Positions 40,699 to 49,696 of a stretch of 58,532 bases of DNA are shown here, in pieces. This stretch comes from Eubacteriales bacterium (GTDB taxonomy: Bacteria; Bacillota; Clostridia; Lachnospirales; Lachnospiraceae). Each line of letters begins with the position of its first letter. The stretch's first letter is position 1. The stretch is taken from contig JAUNDV010000002.1 of NCBI GenBank assembly GCA_030525875.1, positions 1-58,532 on the forward strand, in the 5' to 3' direction. Below the pieces are notes generated by a model. It was not told where the DNA came from, did no database searches, and saw only the letters and a program-made list of their open reading frames with translations. The position numbers and the translations under genes were made by a program.

Positions 40699-41871
40699 AT
40701 GGAGCCAACAACCTTATTAAGTTCACCTGGTGCTTTACTGATGGTTATGTTTATGGTAGTCGCACTTGGTTTCTACCTTCAGAGATTCAAATGGGTTAAG
40801 CCATTAGGACCAGCACTTACAGTTATTATTATTGGAATAATTTTATCTAACTTAAAGATAGTTCCTGTATCAGATCCAACATATGATGCATTAACTACCT
40901 ACTGTGTACCTCTTTCAGTTAGTATCTGTCTGTTGAGCCTTGATCTTAAGCAGATGAGAAAGCTTACAAAGGAGCCTCTTATAGCTCTTGCATCAGCTGT
41001 AATCAGCGTTTGCTTCGCAGCTTTTGTATTTGGTCTTTTCTTTGCAGACAAGGTACCAGAGGGATGGAAAGTTGCAGGTATGTTCGTTGGAACATATACA
41101 GGAGGAAGCTCAAACCTTACTGCAATTGCTGTTGGACTTGATGCTGCTAAGGAGACTATTGCAGCAGCTAACGCAGCTGACTATGTTGTAGGTATTCCTT
41201 CACTTATCTTATACTTTGCTATGCCTGCTATTTATGCAAGCTCAAAGTTATTAAAGAAGTTCTGGCCATATCATTTTACTGAGGCTGAGCTTGCTGGCGG
41301 AGATGATGAAGAAGAGCTTATGGCAGCTAAGGAGTGGAGCATTCAGGAGATTGCATGGCTTCTTGGTATAGGTTTCCTTATTGTATGGGTTGCTACTACT
41401 ATTTCAGGAATGATCTTTGGAGAAGGTTTCAGAAGTGCAGGAAGAATACTTCTTATCACTACATTCTCAATCATAGCAGCACAGATTCCATTTGTTCAGA
41501 GACTTAGAGGAAACTTTGATCTTGGTCTTTATGTAGCACTTTTATTCCTTGTAACAATTGGTTTTGCAGTAGATTTAAAGCAGTTCTTTGGATCAACCTT
41601 CTATATTACTTTGTTCTGCTTCTGCGTAATAGCTGTTTCTACCTTGCTTCACCTCTTCATTACAAGACTGTTCAAGGTTAGATTTGAGTATATCCTGCTT
41701 TCAATCGTTGGATGTATCTCTGACGGACCAACAGCAGCTTTGGTAGCATCAAGTGCTAAGTGGAAATCAATCATCAATATTGGTCTTCTTATGGGTGTTC
41801 TTGCAGGTGCGCTGGGTAACTATGTTGGAATTTCAGTTGCTTATGCAATAAAGGCAGTTCTGGGCTTTTAA
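40699..41871 (+). CDS. DUF819 family membrane protein
   Basis: A 390-residue protein with about ten transmembrane helices, typical of DUF819 (YjcL-like). A conserved-looking GTYTGGSSNLTAIAVGL segment sits at about residues 134-150, and a DGPTAALVASS segment near 355; both are signature-like. A hydrophilic Glu-rich loop lies at about 195-215. Family function is not established; the neighbours suggest a dipeptide or peptide-derived substrate. It begins 21 bp after the epimerase with its own GGGGG SD. Confidence 0.85.
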   Translation: MEPTTLLSSPGALLMVMFMVVALGFYLQRFKWVKPLGPALTVIIIGIILSNLKIVPVSDPTYDALTTYCVPLSVSICLLSLDLKQMRKLTKEPLIALASAVISVCFAAFVFGLFFADKVPEGWKVAGMFVGTYTGGSSNLTAIAVGLDAAKETIAAANAADYVVGIPSLILYFAMPAIYASSKLLKKFWPYHFTEAELAGGDDEEELMAAKEWSIQEIAWLLGIGFLIVWVATTISGMIFGEGFRSAGRILLITTFSIIAAQIPFVQRLRGNFDLGLYVALLFLVTIGFAVDLKQFFGSTFYITLFCFCVIAVSTLLHLFITRLFKVRFEYILLSIVGCISDGPTAALVASSAKWKSIINIGLLMGVLAGALGNYVGISVAYAIKAVLGF

Positions 41872-42023
41872 ACAATAAATACTTGCTTTAAACAGCAGAA
41901 AATGAGTTTAATAATAAATTAAATAAGAAATTAATAAAGCTGTCCTTTGTATGAAAAGCAGTATGTGAATTGCATATTGATTCATTTCAGAAGACAGCTT
42001 TATCTTTTAGAAGGAGAAGTTAT

Positions 42024-44102
42024 ATGAGACAATTTAACCTTTATATCTCTGGCATTCTTTATGGGAAGGTTAGCTTTGACAATGAAAATATAAGACTTAG
42101 CGAGCTTGATATATATACAGCGAAAATGACAGAGGAAGCTGGGCTTTCTAATGAAAGAGCAGAATATCTTAAAGGATTTACAAAGATGGATTTTGCTCTT
42201 ATTGCGAAGCTTATTAAGGAGGAGTCTGCATTTTCAGAAGGAAATATGGAAGTTAAGCTTGATGGGCTGAGATGGCTTAGTGAAAATGGAACTGAGTTTA
42301 TGCAAAGGGATATCAAATTCCCTCTTAATGTTGTTATTGAGGATGGAAGAATTATTGCCTTCATGACACCGGCAAGAGAGATGGTAACTATTCTTGTGGA
42401 AGAAGGCAGGGAGGATAAGACTGTTCTCAAGGATTGGAAAGAGGCTTTCCCTAATGAAGAAATTCATCCAATAGGAAAAGCTAAGGAATATATGGTTCCT
42501 ATGCGTGATGGTGTAAAGCTGGCTGCTGATGTATATCTTCCGGCTGATCTTAGTGGGAAGCTTCCTACAGTGCTTGTGCGTACTCCATATGGCAAGGAGC
42601 TTGGAGCAGATGTTTATTACAGATATGTACAGAGAGGTTATGCTGTAGTAGTTGAAGACGTAAGAGGAAGAAACAGAAGTGAGGGAGAGTGGATACCTAA
42701 CTACTTTGAGGTAGAGGATGGTGATGATACACTTAACTGGATTGCTGATCAGCCTTGGTCTTCTGGAAGAGTTGGTATGGTTGGTGGCTCATATCTTGGC
42801 TATGTACAGTGGGCAGCGGCTGCAAGTGCAAACCCACATTTAAAGGCACTTATCAGTGTTGTTTGTGCAGGTGGTTCATTTATAGATATTCCTAGAAGAG
42901 GCGGAACTATGACTTCTGGAATGATGGCCTGGGCTTTTGCTGTTTCACAGAAGATGTTTAAGCCGGAGCTTATGGAGAGAGATGACTGGGATGAGGTTCT
43001 TAATATAAGACCGCTGTCAGATCTTCCTAAAAAGGCGCTTGGTTACAGCGTTCCTTTCCTTGAGAAGTGGACTGTTGTAAGCGATAATGATGAATTCTGG
43101 CAGAGAAGCAGCTGGCACGACAGAAGCAAGGGCGCAAAGATTCCTGCACTTATCCAGTCAGGCTGGTATGATGACAATGGCATGGGAACTACAGAGGCAC
43201 TTGAGCTTGTTCATGATTTCCCGGCAGAGGATAGAAAGGTGATTCTTGGACCATGGCAGCATAGCGGAAATAGTAAGTACGATATGCACGGTGTTGCATT
43301 TAAGAACAATGCACTTAGATTTGACCTTGACCTTATTTATTTTAGATGGTTTGAGAAGCATCTTAAGGAGATTGAAAATGGAATCGGCGAGATGCCACCA
43401 GTTCAGTATTACACGGTAGGAGAGGGCAAGTGGAAGACAGCTGAAAACTGGCCTCTTCCAGAAGCAAAGGAGCTTTCGCTGTACCTTGGAAGTAACGGAC
43501 ATGCAAATACTTCTTTGGGAGATGGTGTTCTTGCCAGTGAGCCTGTATCGGCTGCACCTTCAGATTCATATGACTATGATCCAAAGAATCCTGCAACCCA
43601 TATCATTGATATGTCTGAAAATGAAATAGAGGTTCCTGAGGATTATACAGAAGAGGAAAAGAGAGAGGATATTCTCTGCTTTACAACAGAAGCATTTAAG
43701 GAGCCACTTACTATTACCGGAGATGCAAGCTTTGAGCTTTATGTTTCATCAGATGCTGTAGATACAGATTTCTTTGTTAGAATCACAGATGTGGATGAAA
43801 ATGGACGTTCAATCAAGCATGCAGATGGAGTTATTTCTGCAAGATATAGAAATAGCTTTGAAAAGGCTGAGTTTATGGAGAAGGGAGAGGTATACAAGAT
43901 AAATATCAGAACTACAAAGTTCTCTAACTGCTTCCTTCCAGGTCATAAGCTTAGAGTAACCATTACTTCAAGTGCAAAGAACTTTATGTTCCCTAACTCA
44001 AATACAAAGGAAGGATATTGCGGAGTAGAGACTGTTGTAGCGCATAATACAATACATCATTCTGCAGAGTATCCTTCAAGAGTTATCCTTAGAGCTGAGT
44101 AA
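42024..44102 (+). CDS. CocE/NonD family hydrolase (X-Pro dipeptidyl-peptidase-like)
   Basis: A 692-residue alpha/beta hydrolase of the CocE/NonD (X-prolyl dipeptidyl-peptidase) class. An N-terminal domain of about 150 residues precedes the catalytic fold, which contains VPMRDGVKLAADVYLPA and the nucleophile Ser256 in GGSYLGYVQW. A C-terminal jelly-roll begins near residue 500. There is no signal peptide, so it is probably cytoplasmic. The frame opens at 41970, but AGGAG before ATG 42024 sets the start. With the epimerase it suggests proline-containing or modified dipeptide use. Confidence 0.87.
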   Translation: MRQFNLYISGILYGKVSFDNENIRLSELDIYTAKMTEEAGLSNERAEYLKGFTKMDFALIAKLIKEESAFSEGNMEVKLDGLRWLSENGTEFMQRDIKFPLNVVIEDGRIIAFMTPAREMVTILVEEGREDKTVLKDWKEAFPNEEIHPIGKAKEYMVPMRDGVKLAADVYLPADLSGKLPTVLVRTPYGKELGADVYYRYVQRGYAVVVEDVRGRNRSEGEWIPNYFEVEDGDDTLNWIADQPWSSGRVGMVGGSYLGYVQWAAAASANPHLKALISVVCAGGSFIDIPRRGGTMTSGMMAWAFAVSQKMFKPELMERDDWDEVLNIRPLSDLPKKALGYSVPFLEKWTVVSDNDEFWQRSSWHDRSKGAKIPALIQSGWYDDNGMGTTEALELVHDFPAEDRKVILGPWQHSGNSKYDMHGVAFKNNALRFDLDLIYFRWFEKHLKEIENGIGEMPPVQYYTVGEGKWKTAENWPLPEAKELSLYLGSNGHANTSLGDGVLASEPVSAAPSDSYDYDPKNPATHIIDMSENEIEVPEDYTEEEKREDILCFTTEAFKEPLTITGDASFELYVSSDAVDTDFFVRITDVDENGRSIKHADGVISARYRNSFEKAEFMEKGEVYKINIRTTKFSNCFLPGHKLRVTITSSAKNFMFPNSNTKEGYCGVETVVAHNTIHHSAEYPSRVILRAE

Positions 44103-44185
44103 TAAATCTTAATTTTTATGTATAATTTTTCTGGTTTATAACTGGAAAAAAGATAGGAAAATGCAGTACATAAAGAAAAATCAGC

Positions 44186-44214
44186 TTGCGTAGCCTTGAT
44201 TAAAAATTTATAAT
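44186..44214 (+). promoter_or_regulatory. promoter of the ECF-S/kinase operon
   Basis: TATAAT at 44209-44214 with a weak -35 TTGCGT at 44186-44191 (17-bp spacer). The leader would be about 100 bases. Confidence 0.5.
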
Positions 44215-44229
44215 AAAGCATGCAGCAAG

Positions 44230-44274
44230 GAGGTCTGAGCCTTAGGGCGCAGGCCTCTTTTTAGGTGTACACCT
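44230..44274 (+). promoter_or_regulatory. attenuator-like hairpins in the ECF-S leader
   Basis: GAGGTCTG/CAGGCCTC (44230-44237 and 44250-44257, one G-U) is followed by T5, a complete intrinsic terminator. Directly after it comes the palindrome AGGTGTACACCT (44263-44274). If the promoter at 44186-44214 is real, this is a premature terminator; otherwise it ends the upstream operon. Confidence 0.6.
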
Positions 44275-44319
44275 GGCGGCGCACGTTTCTTATAAATTTA
44301 TATAAGGAGAAATTTTGCT

Positions 44320-44841
44320 ATGCGTAAAAATAATTTAACTAAATTAACGGTTTCGGCACTGTGTCTTTCTCTTTGTCTGGTGCTTCCGTTTCTTACAGGA
44401 CAGATTCCGCAGATAGGAAATATGCTTCTTCCTATGCATTTTCCGGTTTTTATCTGTGCACTCCTCTGTGGTGCGGGCTATGGCGCTATTGTTGGATTTG
44501 TAGCTCCTATTCTTAGATATATTATGTTCAACATGCCTCAGCCACCTGTTGGAATACCAATGGCATTTGAACTGATGACTTATGGTCTTGTGGCTGGCTT
44601 TGTATATAAGAAGCTTGGACACAAGAAATATTCAGAATATAAGGCACTTCTTGTATCAATGCTTGCAGGAAGGATTGTCTGGGGTGGAGTATCTTCTATA
44701 GTTGCACTTGCTGGAGCGAAAGCATTTTCAGTGGAACTTTTTATAGCAGGGGGCTTTGTCAAAGCGGTTCCAGGAATTATCCTGCAATTACTTATTATTC
44801 CGCCTATAGTAAAGAGACTTAACAAAACTATAAACAGATGA
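44320..44841 (+). CDS. ECF transporter S component
   Basis: A 173-residue, six-helix membrane protein with the ECF S-component look: LPFLTGQIPQIGNMLLPMHF near residues 22-41, a conserved MHFPV loop, and AGYGAIVGFVAPILR. S components give substrate specificity to energy-coupling-factor vitamin and nutrient transporters that share an EcfA/A'/T module encoded elsewhere. AAGGAG precedes the ATG. It overlaps the kinase gene by four bases, so the imported compound is probably phosphorylated by that kinase. The vitamin or nucleoside is not identifiable here. Confidence 0.85.
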   Translation: MRKNNLTKLTVSALCLSLCLVLPFLTGQIPQIGNMLLPMHFPVFICALLCGAGYGAIVGFVAPILRYIMFNMPQPPVGIPMAFELMTYGLVAGFVYKKLGHKKYSEYKALLVSMLAGRIVWGGVSSIVALAGAKAFSVELFIAGGFVKAVPGIILQLLIIPPIVKRLNKTINR

Positions 44842-45449
44842 GGGTGAGCAGATTGATAGAATGGGATTTTAAGGAAAATGCTTATATTGACGGGCTGATT
44901 GAAAGTCTCATAAATAAACCGGATAAAGCCAGTAATATTGTTATCGGCATAGACGGTATGTGCGGTTCGGGAAAAACAAGCCTTGCAGCTTATATTGCAA
45001 AGAAATTCAGTGCAGCGATAGTGCATATGGATGATTTTTTTCTTCCCCCAGAGCTTAGGACAGCAGAAAGACTTGCGCTTCCCGGTGGCAATGTTCATTA
45101 TGAAAGATTTATTGACGAGGTTGGAAAATATATAAAAAGCAGCAAGGGTGAGATATCATACAGGCGGTTTAACTGTTCTCTGATGGGTTATGATAATAAG
45201 CCGATAAGCATAGGCCCTTCTGACATATACATAGTAGAGGGATCCTATTCAATGAGGCCGGAGTTATGTGATTATTACGATCTGAAAATATTTATGAAAT
45301 GTAGTAGTGAGGATCAGGAGAGCAGGATAATAGCAAGGAATGGCAAAGAAAGATTCGAAATGTTCCGCACAAGATGGATTCCTATGGAAGAAAAATATTT
45401 TTCAGAGCTTAATATAGAGAAAGAGGCAGACTGGCTGATTGTCACATAA
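44838..45449 (+). CDS. P-loop kinase, uridine-kinase-like
   Basis: A 203-residue kinase with Walker A GMCGSGKT at 40-47, a VHMDDFF lid-type motif near 62-68 (like the substrate Asp of uridine kinases) and the late IIARNGKERFEMFRTRWIP segment. It resembles uridine/pantothenate-kinase-fold enzymes, but the substrate is not clear. ATG 44838 overlaps the S-component stop (ATGA); TTG 44853 with AGGGTGAG is a possible alternative. Translational coupling implies that it traps the solute imported by the ECF transporter. Confidence 0.82.
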   Translation: MRVSRLIEWDFKENAYIDGLIESLINKPDKASNIVIGIDGMCGSGKTSLAAYIAKKFSAAIVHMDDFFLPPELRTAERLALPGGNVHYERFIDEVGKYIKSSKGEISYRRFNCSLMGYDNKPISIGPSDIYIVEGSYSMRPELCDYYDLKIFMKCSSEDQESRIIARNGKERFEMFRTRWIPMEEKYFSELNIEKEADWLIVT

Positions 45450-45452
45450 AAA

Positions 45453-45485
45453 AATCGACGGATAGTATAAAACTCTCCGTCGATT
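45453..45485. terminator. bidirectional terminator between kinase and ferredoxin genes
   Basis: Perfect 10-bp stem AATCGACGGA/TCCGTCGATT (45453-45462, 45476-45485) with a 13-base loop, between convergent genes. Confidence 0.8.
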
Positions 45486-45500
45486 AATTATTGTAATAAA

Positions 45501-45668
45501 TTACTCCTCGATAGCGCCTGTTGGACACTGACCAGCGCAGCTTCCGCAATCTACGCAAACATCTGCATCGATAACGTACTGTCCGTCTCCCTCAGAAATA
45601 GCTCCTGTAGGACAAACGTCTGCACAGCTTCCGCACATAACACATGCGTCTGTAATCTTATATGCCAT
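45501..45668 (-). CDS. 2[4Fe-4S] ferredoxin, 55 residues
   Basis: A clostridial-type ferredoxin. Translation of the minus strand from ATG 45668 (AAGGAGG nine bases upstream) gives 55 residues with two CxxCxxCxxxCP clusters: Cys9, 12, 15, 19 and Cys38, 41, 44, 48. The two halves are near-identical (CVMCGSCADVCPTGAI and CVDCGSCAGQCPTGAI), an obvious internal duplication. It carries electrons for anaerobic redox enzymes. It is monocistronic. Confidence 0.96.
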   Translation of the reverse strand: MAYKITDACVMCGSCADVCPTGAISEGDGQYVIDADVCVDCGSCAGQCPTGAIEE

Positions 45669-45841
45669 AGTAAATTTACCTCCTTATAATGATCTGATGT
45701 TGTAAAGATATGTATCCTTACATTATATTATCGTTTTTTATATTATCATATAGTAAGCTAATTTACAAGCTTAAACGTCTTTATAGATGGCGCAAATCTG
45801 GCCACAGAATGTCTTAATTTCTATGCATTTAACTTTTTATG

Positions 45842-45850
45842 TGATATAAT
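45842..45850 (+). promoter_or_regulatory. gdpP promoter (predicted leaderless transcript)
   Basis: Extended -10 TGATATAAT (hexamer 45845-45850) ends eight bases before the gdpP ATG. There is no SD and no clear -35. Confidence 0.55.
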
Positions 45851-45858
45851 CATCTATT

Positions 45859-47901
45859 ATGAAAAGTAAAAGACAATTAGGATTATCAATATCAGTTTAT
45901 TTGAGATGGCCTTTGTTGCTGTCTGTTTTTGTTGTGGTTTCAAATCTTATAGTAATAGCAGTTCCAGAGCATGAAGATGGTCTTGTCTTTATGTTTTCTC
46001 TGATAACTGTGCTGATTTGCCTTGGACTTTATTTTTATAGCAAAAAAGGCATATTTGCAGGCCTTGTAAGCTTTGCGCAGGGGTATGAAACCATTCAGAA
46101 GAAGCTTATAAGAGAGATGTCAACGCCAACAGCCCTCTGTGATGAACAGGGTTATATCATATGGCAGAATTATGCATTTCTGGATATGCTTCAGGATGAA
46201 AATGCTAAATTAGGAAATATCAAAGCCATTTTCCCGGACATCACGGATGAGATGCTTAGGTATGATTCTGAAGCTGCATTTGTGCATAGCTCATTTGGAG
46301 AAAAGAGATATAAGATTGAGCTTCAAAAAACAGCAATTGCAGAGGATAGCAATACGCCTATTTCACTTGATGAAGCTCATAAGAAGGTAGTTGCGCTCTA
46401 CATTACAGATGAGACTGAGCTGGTTGAATACAAAAAGCTTTATAATGATTCCAGACTCTGCGAAGGTCTTATATATCTTGATAACTATGAGGAAGCTCTT
46501 GAGACAGTTGAGGAAGTAAGGCGTTCATTGCTTACAGCACTTGTTGACAGAAAGATAAGCAATTACATTTCTTCAATGAACGGACTTGTCAAAAAAATCG
46601 AAAAGGACAAGTACTTTTTCCTTGTCATGGATAAGGATATGAAGAGGATGATTGAAGATAGGTTCTCAGTTCTGGAAGAGGTTAAAACTGTAAATATCGG
46701 AAATGAGCTTTCACTTACGCTTAGTATAGGTGTAGGTATGGGAGGAAAGGGATATCAGGCCAACTATAATTTCTCAAGAATTGCAATAGACCTTGCACTC
46801 GGAAGAGGCGGGGATCAGGCTGTAGTAAAATCTGTTGAAGATATAAGATATTTTGGTGGAAAGGCCCAGGCTGTTGAAAAGAATACAAGAGTAAAGGCAA
46901 GAGTAAAGGCTCATGCATTTAAGGAGCTGCTGGATTCAAAGGACAAGCTTATCGTAATGGGACACAAGATGAGTGATGTCGATAGCTTTGGAGCTGCAAT
47001 AGGCTTCTGGAGAATAGCGACAGCATTTGGTAAGAAGGCATATATCGTAAGTGGAAATACCAATCTTTCAGTTAAACCTATGAAGATGAGGTTTGTGGAA
47101 AATGCTGATTATCCAAAGGATATGTTTATAAGTGGCGACAAAGCGCTTGAGCTTGTGGATAAAAACACAATCGTGGTCGTTGTAGATGTTAACAGGCCTA
47201 GTTATACTGAGGAGCCAAGGCTGCTTTCTGCTTCTAACACAATAGTTGTAGTAGACCACCATAGAAAGGGCTCGGAAACCATTGATAATGCAGTGCTTTC
47301 ATATGTAGAGCCTTATGCTTCATCAGCGTCTGAAATGGTCGCAGAAATCGTCCAGTACATAAGCGACGATATAAGACTTACTTCACAGGAAGCGGAGGCG
47401 ATGTACTCTGGAATGGTAGTAGATACCCAGAGCTTTACAAACCAGACAGGAGTAAGAACCTTTGAAGCGGCTGCATTCTTAAGAAGAAGCGGTGCTGACA
47501 TCGTAAGAGTAAGGAAGATGTTTAGGGAGAACTTTGCTGACTACAAGGCAAAGGCTGATGCTATAGACAAAGCAGAGATTTACAGAAGTAATTTTGCCAT
47601 AAGTGTATGCAATCCTGAGGGAACAGAATCGCCTACAGTTGTTGGTGCACAGGCGGCTAACAGCCTGCTTGAAATCAGAGGAATAAAGGCAGCAGTTGTT
47701 CTTACACCTTATGATGGAAAAATATTTATTTCAGCAAGAAGTATAGATGAGGTAAACGTCCAGGTCATGATGGAGAAGCTTGGAGGAGGCGGTCACAAGG
47801 CCGTTGCCGGAGCGCAGCTTAAGGACATCAGCCTTGAAGAAGCGATTGCTAAGGTCAAAGAAGTTATAGATATAATGATGGATGAAGGAGAGATAGAATA
47901 A
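45859..47901 (+). CDS. gdpP: cyclic-di-AMP phosphodiesterase GdpP (YybT family)
   Basis: A 680-residue membrane-bound enzyme that hydrolyses c-di-AMP. Two N-terminal helices (about 14-60) are followed by a PAS-like domain (about 85-170), a degenerate GGDEF domain (about 175-310, with GRGGDQA in place of GGDEF), a DHH domain with GHKMSDVDSFGAA and the metal-binding DHH at 466-468, and a C-terminal DHHA1 domain with GGGGHKAVAGAQ. It is followed one base later by rplI and then dnaB, the classic order. There is no SD before the ATG. Confidence 0.96.
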   Translation: MKSKRQLGLSISVYLRWPLLLSVFVVVSNLIVIAVPEHEDGLVFMFSLITVLICLGLYFYSKKGIFAGLVSFAQGYETIQKKLIREMSTPTALCDEQGYIIWQNYAFLDMLQDENAKLGNIKAIFPDITDEMLRYDSEAAFVHSSFGEKRYKIELQKTAIAEDSNTPISLDEAHKKVVALYITDETELVEYKKLYNDSRLCEGLIYLDNYEEALETVEEVRRSLLTALVDRKISNYISSMNGLVKKIEKDKYFFLVMDKDMKRMIEDRFSVLEEVKTVNIGNELSLTLSIGVGMGGKGYQANYNFSRIAIDLALGRGGDQAVVKSVEDIRYFGGKAQAVEKNTRVKARVKAHAFKELLDSKDKLIVMGHKMSDVDSFGAAIGFWRIATAFGKKAYIVSGNTNLSVKPMKMRFVENADYPKDMFISGDKALELVDKNTIVVVVDVNRPSYTEEPRLLSASNTIVVVDHHRKGSETIDNAVLSYVEPYASSASEMVAEIVQYISDDIRLTSQEAEAMYSGMVVDTQSFTNQTGVRTFEAAAFLRRSGADIVRVRKMFRENFADYKAKADAIDKAEIYRSNFAISVCNPEGTESPTVVGAQAANSLLEIRGIKAAVVLTPYDGKIFISARSIDEVNVQVMMEKLGGGGHKAVAGAQLKDISLEEAIAKVKEVIDIMMDEGEIE

Positions 47902-47902
47902 A

Positions 47903-48346
47903 ATGCAGATTATTTTGATAGAAGATGTAAAAAGCCTTGGAAAGAAGGGCACAATAGTAAAGGTAAATGACAGCTACGGAAGAAATTATATAATTCCTAA
48001 GAAGCTTGGACTTGAAGCTAATGCTGTAAACCTTAATAATCTTAAGCTTGCAAATGCAAATGCAGAGAAAATTGAAGCTGCAAAGGTAGCTTCAGCTAAG
48101 GATACAAAGACAAAATTAGATGGAAAGACAATAGTAGTAAAAATTAAGGCTGGTAAGGACGGAAAGACCTTCGGTTCAATTACTGGCAAAGAAATTGCAA
48201 AGGCAATTAAAGACGATATGAAGCTGGATGTAGATAAGAAGAAGATCGTTATGGAGCCTATCAAGACAATAGGTGAGCATAAGGTAGTTATAAAGCTTCA
48301 CAAGGAAGTAAGTGCAGAGGTTACAGTAAAGGTAGAGGAAGCATAA
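47903..48346 (+). CDS. rplI: 50S ribosomal protein L9
   Basis: A 147-residue L9. The N-terminal rRNA-binding domain MQIILIEDVKSLGKKGTIV with the PKKLGLEAN turn joins the C-terminal domain through the long central helix. Normal length. GGAGAGA at the gdpP 3' end serves as SD. Operon gdpP-rplI-dnaB. Confidence 0.97.
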   Translation: MQIILIEDVKSLGKKGTIVKVNDSYGRNYIIPKKLGLEANAVNLNNLKLANANAEKIEAAKVASAKDTKTKLDGKTIVVKIKAGKDGKTFGSITGKEIAKAIKDDMKLDVDKKKIVMEPIKTIGEHKVVIKLHKEVSAEVTVKVEEA

Positions 48347-48349
48347 AAG

Positions 48350-49696
48350 ATGGATGAGGCACTGTTAAAAAGATCAGCTCCTCAGAGCATGGAAGCTGAA
48401 ATGTCAGTTATTGGCTCAATGCTCATGGACAAGGACGCCATAAGTGTTGCTTCTGAAATCCTTAATAAAGAAGATTTTTATCAGAGACAGTATGGCATTA
48501 TGTTTGAAGCTATAAGGGAGCTTTATAGTCAGGACAAGCCAGTTGATCTTGTAACGGTTCAGGATAAGCTTATTAAGGATGGAGCTCCTCCGGAGATGCA
48601 GTCTCTGGATTTTTTGAAGGATATATATAATACTGTTCCTACCTCTGTAAATGTAAAGGCATATGCAGAGATAGTATATGAAAAATCACTGCTGCGTAAG
48701 CTTATTAAGACTGCTGAAACTATAGTCCAGCAATGCTATGATGGAAGTGATGAGACCGAAGATATTCTTTCTGATACAGAAAAAAGAATATTTGAGCTTT
48801 TGAAAACCAGAGGAAGACACGAGTATACCCCTATAGAAGATGTTGCTATAGAGGTAATGCAGAAAATACAGGAGGCTTCGCAGCTTAAGGATCATATTAC
48901 AGGAGTTGCGACTGGCTTTACTGATCTTGACTACATGACCACAGGTTTACAGCCATCTGATTTCATATTAGTGGCGGCAAGACCTTCAATGGGAAAGACA
49001 GCCTTCGTATTAAATATTTTGGAATATGTAGCTGTCAAGAAGAAACGTCCATGTATGGTCTTTTCTCTCGAGATGAGTGCGCCTCAGCTTGTAAACCGTA
49101 TGTTTTCAATGGATTCAGGTATTGATGCGCAGGCACTTAGATCAGGAAAGCTTACAGAAAATGACTGGACAAGACTTATAGATACTGCCGGAAGAGTTGG
49201 AGGATCAAATATAATTATAGATGATACTCCGGGTATCTCAGTTCCTGAGCTTAGAAGTAAATGTAGAAAAGTTAAGCTGGAAAGAGGACTTGATCTTATT
49301 ATGATAGACTATCTTCAGCTTATGAGCGGAGGCTCAAAGAAATCTGACAACAGGCAGCAGGAAGTTTCAGATATATCAAGATCGCTTAAGGCACTTGCAA
49401 GAGAGATGGAGTGTCCTGTAGTAGCTCTTTCCCAGCTTTCAAGAGCCTGTGAAAGCCGAGTGGACAAGAGACCTATGCTTTCGGATCTTAGAGAGTCGGG
49501 AGCAATAGAGCAGGATGCGGATATTGTAATGTTTTTATATAGGGATGAATATTATAATCCAGACTCTGAGCATAAGGGCGAGGCAGAGGTTATCATTGCT
49601 AAACAGCGTAATGGTCCGATAGGAACCGTATCACTGTACTGGCAGGCGGCAACAACGAGATTTGTAAATAAGGAAAAGAATTTTGTTGAAGGATAA
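48350..49696 (+). CDS. dnaB: replicative DNA helicase
   Basis: DnaB/DnaC-type hexameric helicase of 448 residues. The N-terminal primase-binding domain (about 10-110) begins PQSMEAEMSVIGSML. The RecA-like domain has Walker A ARPSMGKTA at about 210-218, MIDYLQLM as Walker B, and the C-terminal ESGAIEQDADIVMFLYR and KQRNGPIG arginine-finger region. No intein is present. Its 3' end overlaps the histidine kinase gene by 14 bases. Confidence 0.97.
   Translation: MDEALLKRSAPQSMEAEMSVIGSMLMDKDAISVASEILNKEDFYQRQYGIMFEAIRELYSQDKPVDLVTVQDKLIKDGAPPEMQSLDFLKDIYNTVPTSVNVKAYAEIVYEKSLLRKLIKTAETIVQQCYDGSDETEDILSDTEKRIFELLKTRGRHEYTPIEDVAIEVMQKIQEASQLKDHITGVATGFTDLDYMTTGLQPSDFILVAARPSMGKTAFVLNILEYVAVKKKRPCMVFSLEMSAPQLVNRMFSMDSGIDAQALRSGKLTENDWTRLIDTAGRVGGSNIIIDDTPGISVPELRSKCRKVKLERGLDLIMIDYLQLMSGGSKKSDNRQQEVSDISRSLKALAREMECPVVALSQLSRACESRVDKRPMLSDLRESGAIEQDADIVMFLYRDEYYNPDSEHKGEAEVIIAKQRNGPIGTVSLYWQAATTRFVNKEKNFVEG

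Noticed and set aside
44186-44319. preQ1, TPP or purine riboswitch before the ECF S component
   Set aside because: The leader lacks the conserved aptamer elements of these classes; only a terminator hairpin and a palindrome are visible.
44838-45449. the kinase as pantothenate kinase or definite uridine kinase
   Set aside because: The Walker A and Asp-Asp-Phe-Phe motifs fit the broad fold, but the substrate-specific residues could not be matched, so only a fold-level call is made.
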